From positions 2,976,001 to 3,040,000 of the forward strand of contig CM060200.1 of NCBI GenBank assembly GCA_030562195.1: 64,000 nucleotides of DNA, given 5' to 3'. The notes under the pieces were generated by a model, which saw only the letters and a list, made by a program, of their open reading frames with translations, had not been told where the DNA came from and did no database searches. The position numbers and the translations under genes were made by a program. Shown here piece by piece: positions 61,401-64,000 of this stretch; position 1 is the first letter of the stretch; the number at the start of each line of letters is the position of its first letter. This DNA is from Nipponacmea schrenckii (lineage: Eukaryota; Mollusca; Gastropoda; Lottiidae).

Positions 61401-61551
61401 TTCTTGATATCTTTTTCCAGCCAGCTCTTACAAGAAGTTAAAAGGTTTTCTGGTAGACGGTGTGTGTGTGACTGGAAAATCCTGTGACACATCTAATTTT
61501 TGTACCATCTTCCAACTGACAGGATCAGAGTTTACACCTGCCGACTGGAAT
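52482..61551 (+). CDS. Putative IL-17-receptor-like ectodomain, first four exons (3' partial)
   Basis: Exons 52482-52592, 60515-60557, 60916-61083 and 61421-61551 join in frame across GT-AG introns of 7.9, 0.36 and 0.34 kb; the gene continues past the window, probably. The first 151 residues are seen. Residues 1-23 form a signal peptide (IVFLLCGI core). After it come Cys-containing segments (C27, C43, C53), an acidic stretch (about 63-84), and then HLSWDLPTS (99-107) and LKGF (114-117) followed by C123, C129 and C135 and IFQLTG. The order W-x-x-P...LKGF...C...F-x-L matches the N-terminal fibronectin-like domain (D1) of IL-17 receptors as I know it. No SEFIR domain or membrane segment lies in the window, so the family call is inference; another secreted Cys-rich receptor is possible. 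Confidence 0.6.
52838..52892 (+). mobile_element. Family A SINE-like element, 3' part
   Basis: CATTAGCCCAGTAGGTGCAG, AGTAAGACGTAAAACTCC, TTTCATTTCATTT. Lies in intron 1. Confidence 0.65.
52932..53170. repeat. 26-bp minisatellite
   Basis: Nine near-identical copies of GATGTTAGACAGGACAGTTG AAATGT. The ATGTTAGACAGGAC part matches the family E tail (AATGTTAGACAGGACC on the minus strand of 31.4-31.8 kb), which suggests where the unit came from. Confidence 0.9.
53171..53599. other. Intron 1 unique DNA
   Basis: Nothing supported. Confidence 0.35.
53600..53965. repeat. About 127-bp tandem repeat built from a foldback element
   Basis: Three copies of ATATCTATTAAACTAAGTAA, CTTGGTCAATAAGAGTATAT, CATCAGTTAGACTTACCAGG. 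GGTCAAT(A)GAGTATATATTCATC is the inner terminal block of family C, so half of a foldback element has been amplified in tandem. Confidence 0.75.
53966..56099. other. Intron 1 DNA with a retroelement tail and a local duplication
   Basis: Contains the family E tail (54062-54170), a GGGTA/TTAGGGT-like tract (54376-54410), and two diverged copies of a segment ending GCCAGCTTGTAAATTA (54250-54365 and 54420-54540). The rest is unique. Confidence 0.45.
54062..54170 (+). mobile_element. Family E retroelement 3' tail with (ATT)n
   Basis: TGTATTGCCCCATGGGCTGA, ATGTGAGACAGGACCATG, GGGCCTAATTTTGACCCATG, AAAATAAAAAGTTTATTATT. The AATAAA-containing end followed by an (ATT)n run is typical of a non-LTR retroelement or its dependent SINE. 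Forward orientation here. Confidence 0.75.
56100..56306 (+). mobile_element. Family A SINE-like element, longest forward copy
   Basis: AAGCGTCTAGTCGTTCAGAT, CCTCCGTGTGATACAGGCTG, GGATCCCTCGAGAGTTGAAA, ATCGCAAAGAGATTAGG, CGCTGTCCTGGCAAAAATTC, CTTCACTAGCTCATAAGG, GAGTCGGACGTAAAACTCC. It gives the order of blocks used to recognise the other copies. No clear target-site duplication was seen. Confidence 0.8.
56307..56681. other. Intron 1 unique DNA
   Basis: Nothing supported between the family A copy and the 33-bp array. Confidence 0.35.
56682..58190. repeat. 33-bp minisatellite, about 45 copies, in intron 1
   Basis: Unit TACTATTTACTAGAAAACCT, AAAATACTACAAA, very homogeneous over 1.5 kb. A single-base deletion near 57488 shifts the forward frame (11-residue unit reading FTRKPKILQIL before it, YYLLENLKYYK after it), and one unit near 58105 lacks 11 bp. 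The frames here are artefacts. Confidence 0.92.
58191..59211. other. Intron 1 DNA with a short repeat
   Basis: A few copies of CAAATTACCCATAATG at 58425-58515; the rest is unique. Confidence 0.45.
59212..60008 (-). repeat. 54-bp minisatellite, reverse orientation
   Basis: About 15 copies of ATAAGAGATACTCTCCTATA, GAAGCACTGGCCTAGGTCAC, AAGTATTAGGTGTT. This is the reverse complement of the unit at 726-1180. The right third is decayed by small deletions. Confidence 0.9.
60009..60514. other. End of intron 1
   Basis: Unique sequence ending in a T-rich tract and TTTTTTTTTTCAG, the acceptor of the exon at 60515. Confidence 0.5.
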
Positions 61552-61559
61552 GTAAGTAT

Positions 61560-61795
61560 CATATTAACATATCAACTTAGTAACATAGAAACATAGTAAC
61601 ATAGTAACTTAGTAACATAGTAACATAGAAACATAGTAACGAAGCAACATACTAACATAGAAATATAGTAAAATAGAAACAAAGATAGTAACATAGCAAC
61701 ACAGAAACATAGTAACATAGCAACATAGAAATATAACTACATTGAAACATAAAAACACAGAAGCATAGTAACATAGTAACACAGTAACACAGTGG
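61560..61795. repeat. About 9-bp repeat directly after a splice donor
   Basis: About 25 copies of AACATAGTA and AACATAGAA, starting within about 20 bases of the GTAAGT donor that ends the exon at 61551. Confidence 0.85.
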
Positions 61796-61863
61796 GCCTA
61801 ACTTGTGGACAGTGATATCGCATATACTATACCATAACCTTCTATTTTCACAAGATATTACGA

Positions 61864-61964
61864 ACTGCGTCTTATACCTTGGCAGCTCTAATCACCAACT
61901 TCCATGATACAAAATATGAAGATACAAGAATAGTGACTATACAAGTTAAGGTATAAGACGCAGT
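61864..61964. mobile_element. 101-bp element with perfect 17-bp inverted ends
   Basis: ACTGCGTCTTATACCTT (61864-61880) and its exact inverse AAGGTATAAGACGCAGT (61948-61964) bound 67 bp without coding capacity. ACTGCGTCTTA is shared with the outer end of family C, so it may be a deleted relative. Confidence 0.7.
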
Positions 61965-62149
61965 ATGAAATTTGATATAATGAAGCAGATTGAATATATG
62001 CTGTTGATCAAACATTATAATGTCAAGTAGAGGAAATAGAGGAAGTGTTATTATCTATTTACATTGTATCAATATTAGTTTCCTTGTTTAAAGATAAGAC
62101 AATGGGCTAAATGTATAAATGTATAAATGTTTGAAATACTAGCCAAGAT

Positions 62150-62390
62150 AATAATAATATATAACTTATAACTTATAACTTATGGTGGTGGTGGTGATGA
62201 AAATAAAAATAAAAATAGATAAATAAATAAATAAAAAAATAAATAATAATAAATAATAAATAATAAGAAATAATAATAAATAATAATAAAATAATAAAAA
62301 TAACGAATAATAATAAATAATGATAAATAATAATAAACTCTTTATTTAACATTGGTCAGAATTAGGATAAGAGCTATGTTCTATGTGCTA
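62150..62390 (-). mobile_element. Family E tail with a long (AAT)n-type run
   Basis: A degenerate AAATAAT/AATAATA run (62150-62330) leads into AATAAACTCTTTATTTAACA, TTGGTCAGAATTAGG. On the minus strand this is a family E 3' end with its (ATT)n tail, here much expanded. Confidence 0.65.
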
Positions 62391-62399
62391 TTTTATATT

Positions 62400-62442
62400 A
62401 TTAATAGTAGAGTAGGACGTAAAACTCCATTCATTTCATCTT
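62400..62442 (+). mobile_element. Family A SINE-like tail
   Basis: AGAGTAGGACGTAAAACTCC, ATTCATTTCATC. Confidence 0.6.
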
Positions 62443-64000
62443 ATATTATATAAAAAAAATTAAAAAATAAAGATTGGAATCCATTTATTCGCGAATGCTT
62501 TAGGAGATACAGGCATATTTAGTGATTAATGTGTTTATGAGTTTATGCTGAATATTTTTAAGCAGAGGTTTATTTGCTATTCCAATAAAATATTTTGTTA
62601 TTTAAAGACGCGTTCAGGTGTAAACTATTATCATTAACAATAAGACAGTGTAGTGCTAGTGCGAAATACAAAAGCACTTTAACTACATGTATACACCTTT
62701 ACTAGCTTATATTATACAATAGTTGAACTGTATTGGGTCATAAATACAAGATAATAAACAGATATTATTAGGTGTGGTATATACTCTCCCATAGAAGCAC
62801 TCGCCAAGGTCATGAAAAGAATATAACATATTTGCTGTTGAATAATAAGACACAATATTTGGATAGGGCTTAGGGCTGAGAATGAATGAAAGGGCTGTAA
62901 TGAAGGGCTGTAAGTCGCGCTATTACCTTGACTAAAGTTGAACTTTGGCTAAAGTTGAACTTAACAAAGTGAGGATAAACAACTTTCCTTATATACATTT
63001 GAAAGTCAAAGATAAGCATGACTTTCGTAAAAATCAAACGGTGTATACATTAAGTCCATGTGTAGGTTAAGCACGAGCGCCGCATACAGCACTAAGGGTC
63101 CACAACTTGTGAAATGAAAACAGCAGTCCATTAGTGTTAACAAGTTTGAAACTGTGGGACTCAATTTTCAGACATAACACAGACCGAGGTGGAAATTCAG
63201 CCAAATCGAGGAGATAATAAACTTTAATAATATTGACTAAAAGATAAATATAAAAAGAAAAGATGATACAAATAAGGCCGCTGGGGTACTAGTTAGGGCA
63301 AAGGTTTTCAAAACTGCGCATAGGGCCTACCACAATTTGAAGTTGTATAGCAACCTATCAATTTAAATGGATTGAGGATATTGTATAAATCGTTTAACAT
63401 GTACAGACTAGAATGAAAACCTTGAACTACCGAGGCCATACGTTTACAAATAACACTTTGCTTTCAATATACTTGACACTTTCTCAAAAATTTCAAGAAC
63501 ATCTACTTTTAACTACTATCAACGCAGTGAAAGGTATACGCTCTTGGCAAACAAATCTTTTTTTTAATATCAAATATTTATTTATTTGTCCAAGAGAAAG
63601 GAAAGGAGGTTGCACAGTTATGACTTGAAAGACCCCAATAGAAACATTATTGCCAACGGGCGTATCTAAAATACAAGATATGCAAAATTAGTTTTTTAGA
63701 CACGGTCAGTGGTGTAGAGACTGCCATAAGTCTGTTGATTTCACGTGGTCTTTGACAACTTGTTAGCTATTTCATTTTAAATTCCAAATAAGATCTTGTA
63801 CATTCCTGAAAGGAGAAGGGGAGGGGTGGGTGGTAGGGGGTCATGGTTCTATGTTATACCAATATAATAATAAGGTAAAATGTTATGTTAGTATAAGGGG
63901 CTATAAAACAACAATACGTTGCTTACTACACCCTGAGCTATGGTATGGTCAATAAGAGAACGAGAGAAGTGTTCTTTTGTCTTTGGTAAGGAAGTGAAAA
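62443..64000. other. Probable intron 4 DNA to the window edge
   Basis: Only a single relic of the 54-bp unit (62765-62812, CTCCCATAGAAGCACTCGCC) was recognised. No further exon of the IL-17R-like gene could be supported; the frame at 63413-63628 is not convincing. Confidence 0.4.

Noticed and set aside
1..64000. CRISPR array, bacterial operons or phage genes
   Set aside because: Tandem arrays here have no unique spacers of constant length, and genes have GT-AG introns and poly(A) signals, so the DNA is eukaryotic.

Overview
This 64 kb window is animal nuclear DNA. It is AT-rich, its genes are split by GT-AG introns, and it is crowded with minisatellites and short dispersed elements. CCCTAA-type telomeric repeats, a PAN plus C-type lectin gene and a probable IL-17-receptor-like ectodomain all fit a lophotrochozoan, most likely a mollusc. 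The species cannot be fixed from the sequence. About 26 tandem arrays cover roughly 11 kb, and at least six dispersed families recur.

Layout. 1-27.1 kb: no gene I can support; arrays and dispersed elements separated by unique AT-rich DNA. 27.1-32.0 kb (+): a tetraspanin gene, eight exons visible, with a different minisatellite in several of its introns. 32.0-37.7 kb: 3' untranslated region, then intergenic DNA. 37.7-38.3 kb (-): an apparently intronless gene for a 179-residue basic, Ser/Thr-rich protein I do not recognise. 38.3-43.7 kb: intergenic, with a young retroposed insertion (11-bp target-site duplication, 31-nt poly(A)). 43.8-45.6 kb (+): a complete three-exon gene for a secreted PAN/apple plus C-type-lectin-like protein, with a TATA-like box and a poly(A) signal. 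45.6-52.4 kb: repeat-rich intergenic DNA, including a 1.24 kb array of 54-bp units open in both directions and a short interstitial telomeric tract. 52.5 kb to beyond 61.55 kb (+): the first four exons of a gene for a secreted or membrane protein with a probable IL-17 receptor D1-like domain. Its first intron is 7.9 kb and holds a 1.5 kb array of 33-bp units.

The most unusual structure is in tetraspanin intron 6. A 34-bp minisatellite unit consists of the last 16 nt of the intron plus the first 18 nt of the next exon. About 20 copies of a 3' splice site therefore stand in a row, and only the last leads into the full exon. Also notable: copies of one SINE-like element end just upstream of functional splice acceptors in two separate genes, so its T-rich tail appears to form part of the polypyrimidine tract in both.

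The three named genes have membrane or extracellular products, and two are immune-type, but the sequence does not show that they work together. Repeat turnover dominates the window.
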